Shown: positions 25,901-37,430 of the stretch, one piece after another
Layout: the number at the start of each line of letters is the position of its first letter
Position numbering within the stretch: the stretch's first letter is position 1
DNA from: Taenia hydatigena
Taxonomy: Eukaryota > Platyhelminthes > Cestoda > Cyclophyllidea > Taeniidae
DNA length: 64,000 nucleotides
Assembly (NCBI GenBank): GCA_036345935.2
Contig: JADWOT020000009.1
Coordinates: 12,958,959 to 13,022,958 of the forward strand
Direction: 5' to 3'
Notes under the pieces: generated by a model
The model's input: only the letters and a program-made list of their open reading frames with translations
The model's database searches: none
Told to the model about the DNA's origin: nothing
Program-made: the position numbers and the translations under genes

Positions 25901-28900
25901 ACCTTTCGAAGATGAGAACATTTTCTGACTCAAATTTACCCTCAAATAAGACCCCGTTGACCCCGAGGCTGAAAGCTTCACCGGGAAAGCCAGAAGACAC
26001 TTCAGAAAACCACCTTCCATTACGAACTTCATGGTGCCACGCTGAAACTAGCAAAAGGAAACAGGATTTGGAACTTTAGGATACAAGATTTGAGAATAAA
26101 TGTATAACGCCACTACTGGAAGCAGTGGTCAGTGCAAGCACAGCGTAAAATTTTGAGCTAATTAGTTAAGAAAAGCGAAAGTAATCCAGCTTAACTGACT
26201 GGAGTGAATGGAATCAGAACCGTATATCACGAGGTTTGGCAGTGTTGGAGAAAGAGGTATTGTTGCACTGAAGGCAAATCTAATTGCTGAGGTTCCAGTT
26301 GAGTTGAGTGCGATATGCCAAAATTGATGCCCAGTGCTTTTTTAATTGGAGAACTAAGTGAAAAATAACTGCCACAATAAAAGGGGAATAGTGTATATGA
26401 TGTTGAAGTACACGTCGAAAAGGATAGGAGCACCAATTTAACTAAATGATTTTTATTCACATGGACAATTACTGGGCAAAATCACCCCACCATACCCACT
26501 TTGCCATGGCTGAAGTGATATCATGTACAATTGCAGCCATTTCAAATAGCGGTATTACATTTCTGTAATTTTTTCAGCGCTCTTCCTTTTATTCACTTCT
26601 ACAGTAGAACTTACTGAGTGCAGCGTGGTGCAGGTACAAGTCAACGTTGTGCATGCTGCATGGGATCTTGCACCCTTCGCATGTCCATGTCATTTACCAA
26701 CCAAGAGTGTTCTATTGGCACTCCTTCAGCACATTGCTTGTAAATCAGCAAAGGCGCCTTTTGTGCTGTGCAAATGATTGCTAGTTCCACACATCCTCAA
26801 TAATCTGGGCGAATGTGTCCCTGATTTGAAGTTACTTGCTAACACACAAAGACACCAGCTCATAACTAAAGGCTAGTTAGACCTCAAAGAACGTCGTTAA
26901 GGTGGAATGATGATTTGCGTGGAGGTGAAGCTGAAGTCACCTCACTCGCTCGTGGAGGAAAGGCTTAGCAACGATGAGAAAGCAAAAAAACACATAAAAG
27001 ACACCAAAGGATTAGCAGGTAAGACCTGCCATGTGCATGTTTCATCATAACCTGTACTGGCTGCATTAGACAAGACAAGAGTGAAAGAGATTGCAACCTG
27101 CGCTTATGCAGCCATTGAATTTACTTTCCAAGTTTGATGCATGTCGTAGTCCTTGAAGTGGGCCATGTTAAAATTTACCATGAATCCGCACTGAATTTCA
27201 AACCAGTTGCCATGCTCACTATTACAATGATGTGTGGAAGCTGATGTGTTGCATGAGAATGCTTTAATATTATTTGCCTATATCTCCATTTAATTTACAG
27301 CGCCTTTTAAACATACAAACTTGTCCAAGCAGAGTCTAACGGTCTGCAAATTTCAGACCCTCTCAAATTCACAAAAGTTACGTAAGTCATATTGTGCTTC
27401 TAAGTTCTTTGCTTAAGTTTCATTTGTGTCAGCGCGCATTCTTCGCCAAGTCTAGCCATCACAGAAGAGGGAGCTAGTTAATGACTGCACGTGTGAATCG
27501 GATTTTGTATGGCGAATTCGGTTTTAATATGCTAATGGATGTGCCAATGGATTACCCCTTTTGATTAGGGTCCCATCATAGCAGTAATACGTTTGATTTC
27601 TCGACGTTACAAGCTTAAATGAAATCCATTTCATCTTTCGAAGGTGCGAATCCGCCTAAGCCGTGGGGATCGCAAGTCATCGCAGTTGAGTTGGTGTCAT
27701 CTAACACCATGGATTATCAGCTTGACGGCCAATTTGTAGGCTAACTTATGTGGTAGAAAGAGAATGCATCGAGTTGAAAGGACGACTTTGGAATGAATTT
27801 GCCATGCGTTACTTTACTCGTTGTAGGGATTGCCAGGCGGTTCACATTAGTGAAAATGGAAGATGAATCGCATGCCAGATTTGTCTACGCACTGGTAATT
27901 ATACGTGACGTTTTACTTATGCGACCTCATTTTGAGGACGATTATCCAGCGCAGCTCAATGGTGCGGGAATTTTTAATTTAAAATTGGAGCTGCTTCTTA
28001 AGAACACAGTGCCAAGGCAGCCCTTGCAGCAAGGGTGGAAGTATACCGGCCTTACTTGGTCCACGTTTGCCTTAATTCATGGAAATCGCAAGCAATTAAC
28101 ATTCGACTGGTGATTCTGCCTACTAAGATTAGTGCTTAGCACCACTGGACTCCAATTCGAATTGACACTTGCTAATCGCGCCGAACGCTTGTGAGGAAGG
28201 ACCTGACATATTTTATGCAAATCGTTTTACCGCTTGCCTTGGTTCGCAAAACATTAGGTTTTTAAGCATCCTAACCCAGTGGTAAAAATAGCTTAATCGC
28301 AACTATGCTAAGCTAGTGCATCAAGCCATGTGTAGCCCAAGTAGTTCATGCAAGAACTGTAGTAAAGAGGTACCGTGCAATCAATACGGGATCTCTGCAC
28401 CTTAGATAATGTTGCAATCACCGTGGCAGACTTTTTGGCGCAAGAGAGCTTGGTGATGACAAATGCTAATAACGACTTGGAAATTTCCTCAGCAACATCT
28501 TTGTATCAAGATGCAACCTTACGCGGTCTGGTCTAGGTTATTTTGATTATTTGTGCAGTTCCGTTAACGTTCTAATTCAGATAAGAAAGATGGCACTGGT
28601 TTGGTCTAATACTTAAATTTTATGCGCCAAGGTTGAAGCAGAACATGCGAAATACGAGATTATCATTCGGTGCATGCACAGGCTATGGCAGTTTCGTAAA
28701 TAATGCTACATCTCATGGTTAATAATTATAATTAGCTTCAAAATAGTGAAACTCAGACATGCTGTAATGCATCAAACGAATAAGAGAATTTAATTGTTTC
28801 TCCTAACTCAATGACAGTTGTGATGTCTCACTGTACGGAGACACCTTCGCAATGCAAACGTTTCGGTATGGTAATCCACCACCTCAACTTTCTTCTGGCA

Positions 28901-29554
28901 TTGCCTTGGTGCAGCTAATTACTGCTGGTTCGATACCCAGCAGTTGTTGTCATAGGCACAACGCATAAATCTAACCACCAAAACCACGCAATGGCATTTA
29001 TGAATTTTTCGCATTGTTAATCCAATGGAGTGCCCGTGAATCTACTACAGCATTGTATCAAGCAGTTGACTATCTGCTTACCGGTTGCCCAATCTTCCTC
29101 AATTAATCCACAATCCGTAATTGGATGATTCTTGCAGTTAAGCTCTCTCCTGACAAGCGGTCATTCCAATACCTGTCATCACAAGCCATCAAAATTACAA
29201 GTCAGCCTCAGTAATGCCACCAAATTGGTATGCATCAATGGAGGCAAGGGTAAAAGGAGTGTGAAATGCGGCCTGTCAGACAGCAGGCCAGTCAGCGAGA
29301 GAGGTAAGCAAATACGCAAGTCGAGAGGCAGAATTTCAGCCAAACTGGCGGGCACGTGGGCTGACACTGAGGAAGAAGAAATAAAGAAACAAAGCATTAA
29401 TAAAAGGCAGGCATGCAGACTGAAGTAGAGCTCAACTGCAAGGATGCGTGGCATTCATTTTATCCACCTAGCAAAGAGGAATTGCAGCAACGGGTTTAAG
29501 GATAGAAGGAGACGAAATTGCAATCTGCGAACAGCTTAGGGCCAGCGACCGAGA
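22921..29554. other. Unannotated stretch
   Basis: No gene is supported. The longest frame, 151 codons at 22,930-23,385, is rich in hydrophobic and basic residues and has no recognised domain or splice context. Frames of about 100 codons at 24,208-24,519, 27,793-28,113 and 29,132-29,428 are also unrecognised. A tRNA-like T-arm hairpin is at 28,922-28,943 (separate entry). Confidence 0.4.
28922..28943 (+). other. tRNA T-arm-like hairpin
   Basis: A perfect 7-bp stem (CTGCTGG / CCAGCAG) closes an 8-nt TTCGATAC loop. GGTTCGATACC matches a polymerase III B box. Upstream at about 28,905-28,915, TGGTGCAGC could be a weak A box. I could not pair a full acceptor stem or anticodon arm, so a decayed tRNA or tRNA-derived short interspersed element is more likely than a working tRNA gene. 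Confidence 0.35.
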
Positions 29555-29865
29555 CACTCACGCGCGCTTGGTGCCTCCAGACCCAAGACCCTTTCCTTGC
29601 TTACCATGGCCAAACGCTGTTCATTTCGGCACTTTGATTCGTATAGATCAGAGACACGAAGACCACTGAGTAATTCTGAACACCGGCTTAATTTCCTTTC
29701 CCTGTGCCAATGCTACTTATCAGCACCATTATCTTTTATTATCAGTACAAGGAGACACGACTAATTGCATTTGCATGTGCGTAATGAGATCATCTATGCG
29801 TGTGCATAGATATGGAGGAATAACCTGCTGATTATAGTACTGAATGTCTAGCAGTTAGAAATATG
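29555..29865 (+). repeat. Inverted repeat pair 4, left arm
   Basis: Matches the reverse complement of about 34,805-35,090. Examples are CCTTGCTTACCATGGCC against GGCCGTGGTAAGCAAGG, TTAATTTCCTTTCC against GGAAAGGAAATTAA, and ATAACCTGCTGA against TCAGCAGGTTAT. Divergence is moderate, with small gaps. The arms are about 4.9 kb apart and enclose both EXOSC10 fragments. Confidence 0.85.
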
Positions 29866-31424
29866 CGGTCAAGCTACAATATAATGGCACACAATAAAAA
29901 CTAATACTCGTCATGTATGCTAGTAATACTGCAAACATGGAGGCTGCCCATCTACTACCCACAAGGTTGACAGAATGTAGAGAAACATGAGAGTGTTCAT
30001 CTTGATGGTCGAGTTGAGAATTGGTTGGCTTTGCTTAGCTAAATTCAGAGGCGATTGCTCATAGCGTTTCCGTTAGATGAGGTCATTTCAGGTCTGATGC
30101 GATCGTTGGTCTGGTGCTGTAGGCTGAGTGCGAAAACCGATGGCAGGAATCGTCAGTGGTAGCTTGCCAATGTGGTGTGTAACTTGGTTGAACTGTTGTG
30201 CACCCAATAAGAATTGACTTCCAGTGTATTGGTAGGTGGCCAGAAGAGTGGAAGCAGTATGTGGCACATGACAGAATCACGTTTCTATTGGCTGCTTGGT
30301 CGTGAAGACAATAAGAGGTGAGGAGAAAATAGTGAGCTAAAGGAGCAAATGAAGTAAATCACGAAGCAAAGCAAGGGCGAGGTCATCGCGAACACATCTG
30401 CAATTCCTATTGGTTGTGTGCACCACCAGCTGGATCGTGGCATCTACGCGGAACGAGTTGGTTCGAATATGCGACCGCTAAAGCACTCAGGTATTCGGGC
30501 AAAAGTGGTCAGCGTTGATGTTGAACGAATCCTGCAGTGTGAGGCGGAGTGGAGGGATCTAGTGCAGCGGCCTAGGCTATTTCACTTTAGCTTAGCCTAG
30601 CATAATCCAGTGTAGAGTGGGAAGGAAGGGGCGATACGGGAAGGAAAGAGACTGCTTTCACCAGCTCAACCACTGCCATACTTCACGTTGACTCATCGCA
30701 ACTAAGTAACCAAAGAACGACTAACCCATGCTTTTGCGAACAGAGACAACAGCCTTTAATGCACTCTGCTGGCACCTCACCAATACATTTATCATCATAG
30801 CTGAATGGTTACTTGCCAAAACGGTCGATACAGATGGTTCACTAACTTGATCCATCGCAAATACTTATGAATGGCTGTGTTCTGCCCCATGATGCCGCAG
30901 CAAGTCATGTCTCTATTACCCTCCCATCAAGCTATAGTAGGCGTGAACCGGGGTGGGCGGTCTCGCACTAACTGAATGTTTCGCAAAATCACCGTTACCT
31001 CGACATCGAATATCACAGCCGAGCGCCTTTCAAATGTTTGCATCTCTCAGTTAGAAGACTAACTGCTGGGCGAATGAGAGAATGAACACAAGATATTGGG
31101 TGAGTCTGAAACGGCGTTGGTGGGAGAGACGGGTTGGGGTGGTAAGAGAGGTATGATTTCACGCCTTTGTTGTGCATTAGAGATTTCGGTGGTAGACAAG
31201 TAGTGTTGGTGACTAACACCCACACACCGCTGTGTGACACGTTCTACTGCTTATGCCACTTTCACGGCTTGGAAGTCAATGGAAGTGTGAGAACTCCAGC
31301 TTGACATTAACTATCCCACGCACACTGTGCGCACCATTGACTGCAACTCGTCGAAGACCTCTAGCAAATGTCAAATGCATTAGTGCAATGCGTTCAATCT
31401 ATTACTTGAGTGGCTGAAATTCAG

Positions 31425-31617
31425 TGCTGCCTATGACGGAGGTGTTGAACCAGTCGATAAGGGGCGGAAAAATGCCCTTCCATTTGCCAAAGCGATGTGT
31501 ATTCTGCTCAAGCATTACACCTTGCTCGTTTGTCTCCAAGGTGGACGTTAGAGGCTGCATAGTAGCTTCCTTCACTCAATACAACTTTGTCGAGGAGTCT
31601 GGACGCAGCACAGGAAA
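31425..31617 (+). CDS. Possible internal exon, identity uncertain
   Basis: A 193-nt stretch stays open from an acceptor (GAAATTCAG) to a donor (GGAAA|GTGAGC). It codes a segment containing MPFHLPKRCVFC followed by VDVRGCIVASFTQYNF. The CxxC pair after a basic Pro-Lys stretch is faintly like mitochondrial ribosomal protein S18, but the expected downstream TGLC block is not seen and no adjoining exon was found. It could equally be a chance frame. No symbol is assigned. Confidence 0.22.
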
Positions 31618-32060
31618 GTGAGCTGTGATGTGCTTCAAGGTAGGTAGGACATTCCTGTCGGTGATCTGCCCTAATTCAGCTTTACGAAAAACACTGAAAC
31701 TTAATGAAAGTTCATTTTCCTTGCGACTAGTGTTTTAACTAAGGTTATGCTTTCCTGATTTCCCTTCACCTTACATCACTCGCTGGCAGTCGAACCCTCC
31801 TCGATAGCAATTCGCTCCATGATCATTTTGAAGGCAGCTTTGTTTTCATTGGCTGGAGGCTAGTGCCCCGTCTATATATACGTGATGCTCACTCGCGCTG
31901 TCTCAGTACTGCCATCGAGATGCATGAGAACGGTTGTGGTGAAGAGGATGCAGCAGGCGCCTCACGACGTCTCCTTCCTGTAAGATGAATAAACGTTGTG
32001 ATTTTGTTGATGATAGACTGCGATTCCTATTGATACCAAAGCTGGATTGCCCACCAACTC

Positions 32061-32710
32061 CATTCCTGTCCGGCCACAAGATTTCTTCGCTCGTCGACCG
32101 GACAACAGTTACGCACCGTTCGTGCCAACTTTGAATTCAAAACCAAATGCAATCGTCCACTTGCAAGGTGTTTATCTCGCCTCGTTTCAAACAGATAACT
32201 TGGAGTTTTGAGGCTTCCTATCTAATGCGCGTTGTTCTTTTAGATTGCACTTTTGAAGCAGATCCCCAAACTTGTGATTACATGCACCCCTATCTATCAG
32301 AGCTGGAGGCGTACGGAAGGAGCTTAGGGCAGTACGAATATGACAGCACCACACCGAATGCAAGGCCACTTTCTCTGGAGGAAACACCACTGGATATCAT
32401 CGAGACCGTGGACGACCTAAGCAATATGTTGGCGGAATTGAGTACAGCGTCAGAAATCGCTGTTGATCTAGAAGTGAGTAGCGTCGTAATGCAGCATGCT
32501 TTTGCTCCATGTACCTTCAGCTAGAAGCCTTGTAATTGTTGCCTCTTTCGATAACAGCACCACAGTTACCGCACATTCCTGGGCATGACATGCCTCATCC
32601 AGCTGTCTACGCGTACCAAGGATTACATTGTTGATGCCCTTGCTCTTCATGACCACCTCGACCAGTTGAACTGTGTTCACTGATCCGAGGCTTGTGAAGG
32701 TACTTCACGG
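32061..32710 (+). pseudogene. EXOSC10 (RRP6) fragment, plus-strand copy
   Basis: Three consecutive exons of the nuclear exosome 3'-5' exoribonuclease. Exon a (about 32,061-32,167) codes VRPQDFFARRPDNSYAPFVP. Exon b (32,244-32,473) codes the linker ending IAVDLE. Exon c starts at 32,558 with HHSYRTFLGMTCLIQLSTRT. Introns of 76 bp (GTGTTT...TTTTAG) and 84 bp (GTGAGT...AACAG) join in phase (1, then 0). DLE carries the first catalytic Asp and Glu of the DEDD exonuclease site. In exon c the frame meets TGA at 32,681; one base earlier in register it continues as FTDPRLVKVLHG, the expected sequence, so a single extra base near 32,675 breaks it. After LHG the homology stops and the remaining catalytic motifs and HRDC domain are absent. 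The acceptor AG of exon a is also lost. Retained introns rule out a processed copy. A duplicated, broken gene fragment is most likely. Confidence 0.85.
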
Positions 32711-33337
32711 CTCACTCCCTCCTTATCACGCCTCTTTGTGGCCACTCACAGGCATTGCAGCACTTCAAAATAATATCATAACGGTCGCTGATTGAACATT
32801 GGACATTTGAAAGGTGCTATCATTACCGTGGTTGACATGGTTTGGCTCTTGTTCTAGGTAGGGTGTGTTGGGGTGGAGGGTGTTGGAGCGGCTTAAACGC
32901 TGTGCCTTCTCAACAAATTGTCGTTTTAGCATCGTTATGGGGTAGGCGTGCTTAGTTGGTTGTTTCGTTCCACTTCATCATGCGTGTGAAGAGGCGGAAT
33001 GACAGATCGACATGCGACGGCTAACTGCTCTTAAAACTTCCTATTTGGTGATGTGAATGCAAGTGCTCATTCACTTCGACTCAGTCAGCATATCTGTGAA
33101 GAGTGCATACAATCCCACTTTCGGGCTGGCTGTATCAACTCGCGTCATCATGTGTAGACAATCCACAGGGGGAAGCGTTACATTCAATCAGAGGCGGTGG
33201 TTTGTCGCATGTTTGGAGTAGTGCGTGTAAAGTCGTCGAAGGTGTTGAATACAAGTCGTCAAGGTGGGAGAGCATTGTTAAGACTAGATGATAGAAGGCT
33301 GAATCTACTAGTTCTTTATCTTTCCCTTCGTTTTCAG
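32711..33337. other. Unannotated stretch
   Basis: EXOSC10 should continue here with the ADSDIEWLQ-like motif if the plus-strand copy were complete. I searched the plus frames by eye and saw no such motif. No other gene is supported. Confidence 0.45.
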
Positions 33338-33802
33338 CTTCGTCCTTCCCAATCGCATACTACATCAAATAGCTGCACTGCTGCCCACGTAAGTCCCTTT
33401 GCATGATTTACTCTGAGGTTCTACTGTTCGTAGTTAGTAGCACAAGCATTCATGTGTGTTGTGTGTGCGTGCTGCAATGCTCGGGTACCACCGTTGCTGC
33501 TCAAATACGTGTGGCAATTTCACAAAGTTGTTCTCAGTGCTAGAAGTGGCAGCCATGTGGAGCAGGTAATCTTCATTGCGTGTCCTATGCAAGTGCTCAA
33601 TTAGCAGTGCTCCATTGTCAGCTTACGCTGTTTTCTACAGGAAATTGATGCTGGTATAGCTATAGTGGGATCAGTAATTGCGACATCGTATACCATCAAT
33701 GTGGTCCCCTCATATGTTACTGCGCGGCGCTCGGCTGCTGAGCAAGCGCCCACTTCGAACGACTTCTGTGCGCGTAATTGGTCTTTTAATGCGACGGCAC
33801 TC
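33338..33802 (+). CDS. Possible two-exon coding segment, unrecognised
   Basis: A 51-nt exon (33,338-33,388, acceptor TTTTCAG, donor CAC|GTAAGT) joins in phase 0 to an exon starting at 33,641 (acceptor TTCTACAG). The second exon codes EIDAGIAIVGSVIATSY and stays open for 54 codons to a TGA at 33,803. A different plus frame continues open from about 33,805 to a possible donor near 33,990, which would need a frameshift. The minus strand has a competing 122-codon frame over the same interval (33,601-33,969). No family was recognised, so this is listed only because the splice signals and phases agree. Confidence 0.25.
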
Positions 33803-34136
33803 TGAGTTGCATCACCTAACCAGCCGCGAATTAACTGAGGAGAAGAGGGGAGTGTCTGATGTGACCCTCTGTGTGTGGACGCACACTTCCCCACCATCCT
33901 CAATCTCTGAGGTTGTTGTTGGAGGTAATCATGCATCGCAGTCCATTCATGTTGTAGATGGCACTGCAATGCTCTCTGAGTTGAAGCTTAAGGTAGTGCT
34001 TCTTTAATCATGCTACTATGAATGTCCCTTTGCAGATTTTGGATGTCGCCGGGTCGATCAAATTATCAGGTCCATCGTTATAGTGCAAAAGAGCCTGTCC
34101 TTCATACCAGCGCCTCTTCCCACCCTAACGCCCAAT

Positions 34137-34319
34137 CTGAAAGAACAACGTCCATTAGAAAGTAAGCCGCGGAAGTTCCAAAGCATTCCTTTGATATAAA
34201 ATGAGACAAACACCTTGCAAGCGGACGATTGCATTTGGTTTTGACTTCAAAGTAGGCACGAATGGTGCGTGACTGTTGTCCGGTTGAAGAGCGAAGAAAT
34301 CTTGTGGCCGGACAATATG
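34137..34319 (-). pseudogene. EXOSC10 (RRP6) fragment, minus-strand copy
   Basis: Second copy of EXOSC10 exon a, in opposite orientation to the 32-kb copy. The exon runs from 34,319 down to 34,214, has an intact acceptor (TCTCTCAG) and codes HIVRPQDFFALQPDNSHAPF and onward to a PNAIVRLQ end. The following intron (34,213-34,137, 77 bp, GTGTTT...CTTTCAG) matches the 76-bp intron of the plus copy along its length. The next exon begins ATTG as in the plus copy but then diverges and soon meets stops. Both copies therefore derive from one gene with the same exon-intron layout. The two differ at several residues, so duplication is not very recent. No upstream EXOSC10 exon was recognised. Confidence 0.8.
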
Positions 34320-34804
34320 CTGAGAGACAAATATCCTCGCACTGCTTCCACCAAACACATTTCCTCCGTGTTCGTTCGGGTCGAAATGATGCAGTGGAGA
34401 GCCATTCTAAAATTCATTACAAACGGAACATGTGGTACCTCTCTGTATGACAGGGAGAGTGCTGCTGTTAGTTGCTCTGTCGGAGAACACTTCCAATGAG
34501 TTGGGCTGCGCTGAGTCCGTAATATGTGCTCCCCCATCTAAGTTACTAATGACATGCCCCTCATTTCTACAAAATAGCGGCAAGAATAGCACCTACGCTG
34601 TCAAAATGCTGGTCCACTTTTCATCACTTGCATCTTGATATTGAACAAAACCATTGTAATAGGTATCAGCAGGAATGGAGTTGGTGTTCAAATCGGCTTC
34701 GGTAGATGGACAGCTTTCATGCTTGCAGCATTACTAGCATGTGTGACAAGCATCGTTTCATTTTGTCTGCTGTTGCATTGTAGCACCATCACATATTTTT
34801 AAGT

Positions 34805-35090
34805 TTTAGTCATTCAGCAGGTTATTTCTTCATATCTATGCACATGCATAGATGTTCACTTCACGCATATGCAAATGCTATTAAGCGTGCCTCCTTGTAG
34901 TGATAATAAATGATAATGTTGCCGATAAGTGACAGTGGCACAAGGAAAGGAAATTAAGACGGTGTTTGGAATTACTCAGTAGTCTTCGTGTATCTGATCC
35001 ATACTAATCAAAGTGCAAAAATGAGCATTGTTTGGCCGTGGTAAGCAAGGAGGTGTTCTCAGCTCTGGAGACACCAAGCATCACAGGAAG
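34805..35090 (-). repeat. Inverted repeat pair 4, right arm
   Basis: Inverted partner of 29,555-29,865. Lies about 490 bp beyond the minus-strand EXOSC10 fragment, whereas the left arm lies about 2.2 kb before the plus-strand fragment. The intervening sequences of the two sides do not match, so if one large inverted duplication was the origin, it has since lost or gained DNA. Confidence 0.85.
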
Positions 35091-36785
35091 GGGCCGAGAG
35101 TCAGCATAGGGGGCGCCATAATGCCCAATTACAATATCTGGCTAGTCGTGGTGGCAAGACACCATCTGTGAGCCTAATCGCTAGACGATTCGTTTGGCGC
35201 TTAAGGTTCTCTCTGGGCAAGGTCACCTGCTATTCCGTGATATGTTGACCCGGAAGGCGCCACGGGTTAAATCCGTGTCACCACGCGCCATGATCGTATT
35301 TACTATGGCTTCCTGAATGCGACGCTTTGGGAAATTCCGCTTCATCGCCCACATCCACCGCAACTGATGAACCTACCACACCTGCTTTACTTGGCGCAGT
35401 GATTAAGCAAGCGAGTAGGGATCTACCAGCTATGATGCTTGAAGGGACTGTGGGATAAATTTTAACTCAGCCTTTAAATGTTCGCAAAAAAACTCTCTTA
35501 ACAGGTGCTCGTTTCTATTTTATTTTAATCAGGACGTCCTTTGTAACTTTCTCAGTCCCCGCACCCCGATTGTGTCGAAGCTGCGTGTTATGTGACGTCT
35601 CTGACAGCCTTATTAGACACGTCTGCTTCATTGTTTGTGGTTGATTCTAGTGACCAATTCACGTACTGTTCAACGCGCATAGTTTATCGGTGATATTGAC
35701 AGCATGTCTGAAAGATATTGCCATTAGATCTACATCCACAAATGGCCGATTGATTATCAAATGTCATTTTAAGTAGTCTTGGTGTTACTGTTGAACAATT
35801 TAAAAATGGTCTTTTTGTTGAACGTCAGCAACACTACACCAAGATGAGCAATATGAAGGTGGTGAAGTGCGCCTAGGTCTTCGGATAAGGCATCCGACCT
35901 GCGGCCACGCATAGTGCTTCATGAATGTGGAATATTTGGTTGCGATCACTGTCGGTTCAGAATGTGCCTGGCAGGTCTGAGAAAGCGCGTACACTGTGTC
36001 AACTAGCTATTCAAATCGATGACCACGCAGACTATAGCAATGGACACTGAAGGAGCTAGGATAGCGCATAAAATATTTCGATACGGTAGGCTCCAGATGC
36101 CGCAAGTTTGCTGATGGACCACGTAATGACATTAGGCCAATCAAACACTTCTCTTCAGTGGTATCGAATGTTCGGAATTGCATTCGCATGACGTTGCTTA
36201 ATGCCGATGCCTGCACGCAAAGTAGATTAGCTCACTGACTTATTCAGGAGAAAGCACCGACTAAGGTTTCGGTGCAATGGAGTGGTTGAAGCGTAGAACA
36301 AAACGTAGCTTGTGTAGTAGAGAAGGAAGAAGTACCAGTGCTAGAGCATCTCTTTCGATCTGTTTCTGGCATGCCTTGGCCCCAAATAGTCTCTAAAAAT
36401 GACTCATAACAGATTGATCGTATCTAGAGCCCGTGCGAAAAGGGGAATAAGGTGGTGTGTGGAGGCTTCAGCGACTATGATGGTCAGCAGACCTAGGTAA
36501 CAATCAATCATTTGGGAGTCAGAGCTCATAGTATTTAGCGGTCTGCAAAGTGCTTGCAAGCAACAGCAAGCGGGATGAAAATCAGCGCAGACACCAATTC
36601 AAATTTTGTAAATTACGAAGAAATCGCTTAAAGGCGGTAGGAAACTGCATCGGCTCTAGCTAATATGTTTGCGGTTCGAATAATCTGAGCACCGAGAAGC
36701 ACTTTTGTCTTTTTTCCTTACCTGGGTAGTCGACGGTGTGCATGGAGATGTAGTGAAATCATCATTTTGACCTGCAGGTGTAGAA
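35091..36785. other. Unannotated stretch
   Basis: No gene is supported on either strand. A GGGTTAAATCC string near 35,264 is B-box-like but lacks a tRNA fold. Nothing further seen. Confidence 0.45.
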
Positions 36786-37415
36786 TGTCTTTGATTAAGG
36801 AGAAGTGTTCCTTAAGGTAAATTTGTTTGATGATCCGATGTCCACAGCGTTCGTTTCACTTTTATGTTTAGCATAAACCTGCGGGAAGAGGTACGACCCT
36901 GTATCGGTGTAACTTGCAATCCAGCAGCATTCTTTTAACATCGACCAACACGTTTTGGGGTATCGAGTCCTGGTGGACAATGCACCTTACGTGACAATAC
37001 CGAAGAGCCTGCAGTATTTGGTGCATGAACGACTAGATGCAAAATTGGCCATGGTGAAGGTCCACTTTGGCAGTGCCTGGAGGCAACTAGTGCTTTTATG
37101 CTTACTATCCACATACCGCCTGAGATCTATATTCATATATTCGAAATTAATTACAGCCGACCATCATTTAGAATGACATGCCCTTCACTGGAGAACGTCA
37201 TTAATCTCTAGGGTGTACTTCACGATGTTGGGGTGTTTCAGTTCTTCCAGAAGCGCAATTTTTCCGAGAGCATTCGAAGGGACACCTTGGTGGCTATGCT
37301 CAAGCATTACTCGCCTCAAGGCCGTCAGCTGTCCTGACTTAGGGTCAAAACACTTGTAAACAATCTCGTACGTGCCCAGAACAATGGAGTAAGTGCCTCT
37401 GACAAATCTTCTCTC
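36786..37415 (-). pseudogene. CDK1/2-like protein kinase pseudogene
   Basis: Reading the minus strand downward from 37,415, successive blocks of a cyclin-dependent kinase follow in order without introns. They are the N-lobe (LGTYEIVYKCFDPKSGQ, then GVPSNALGKIALLEEL in place of GVPSTAIREISLLKEL, then KHPNIVKY), the hinge region (FEYMNIDLRRYVDS), the catalytic loop (CHVRCIVHQDSIPQNVLVD in place of the HRDLKPQN type), and a decayed activation-loop/AVDI segment (YTDTGSYLFPQV, then NAVDIGSS). Frame changes and stops separate the blocks. The PSTAIRE Glu is Lys, the VAIK Lys is Arg (ALRRV), the glycine loop has lost glycines, and HRD is HQD with the catalytic-loop Lys replaced by Ile. It cannot encode an active kinase. 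Absence of introns over four blocks suggests a processed copy, though no poly(A) tail was identified. Confidence 0.85.
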
Positions 37416-37430
37416 ATTATCTGCAGTCAA

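Noticed and set aside
34037..34136. Plus-strand exon reading after an acceptor at 34,036
   Set aside because: The same interval is better explained as the minus-strand exon following the EXOSC10 intron, whose acceptor and intron align with the other copy.
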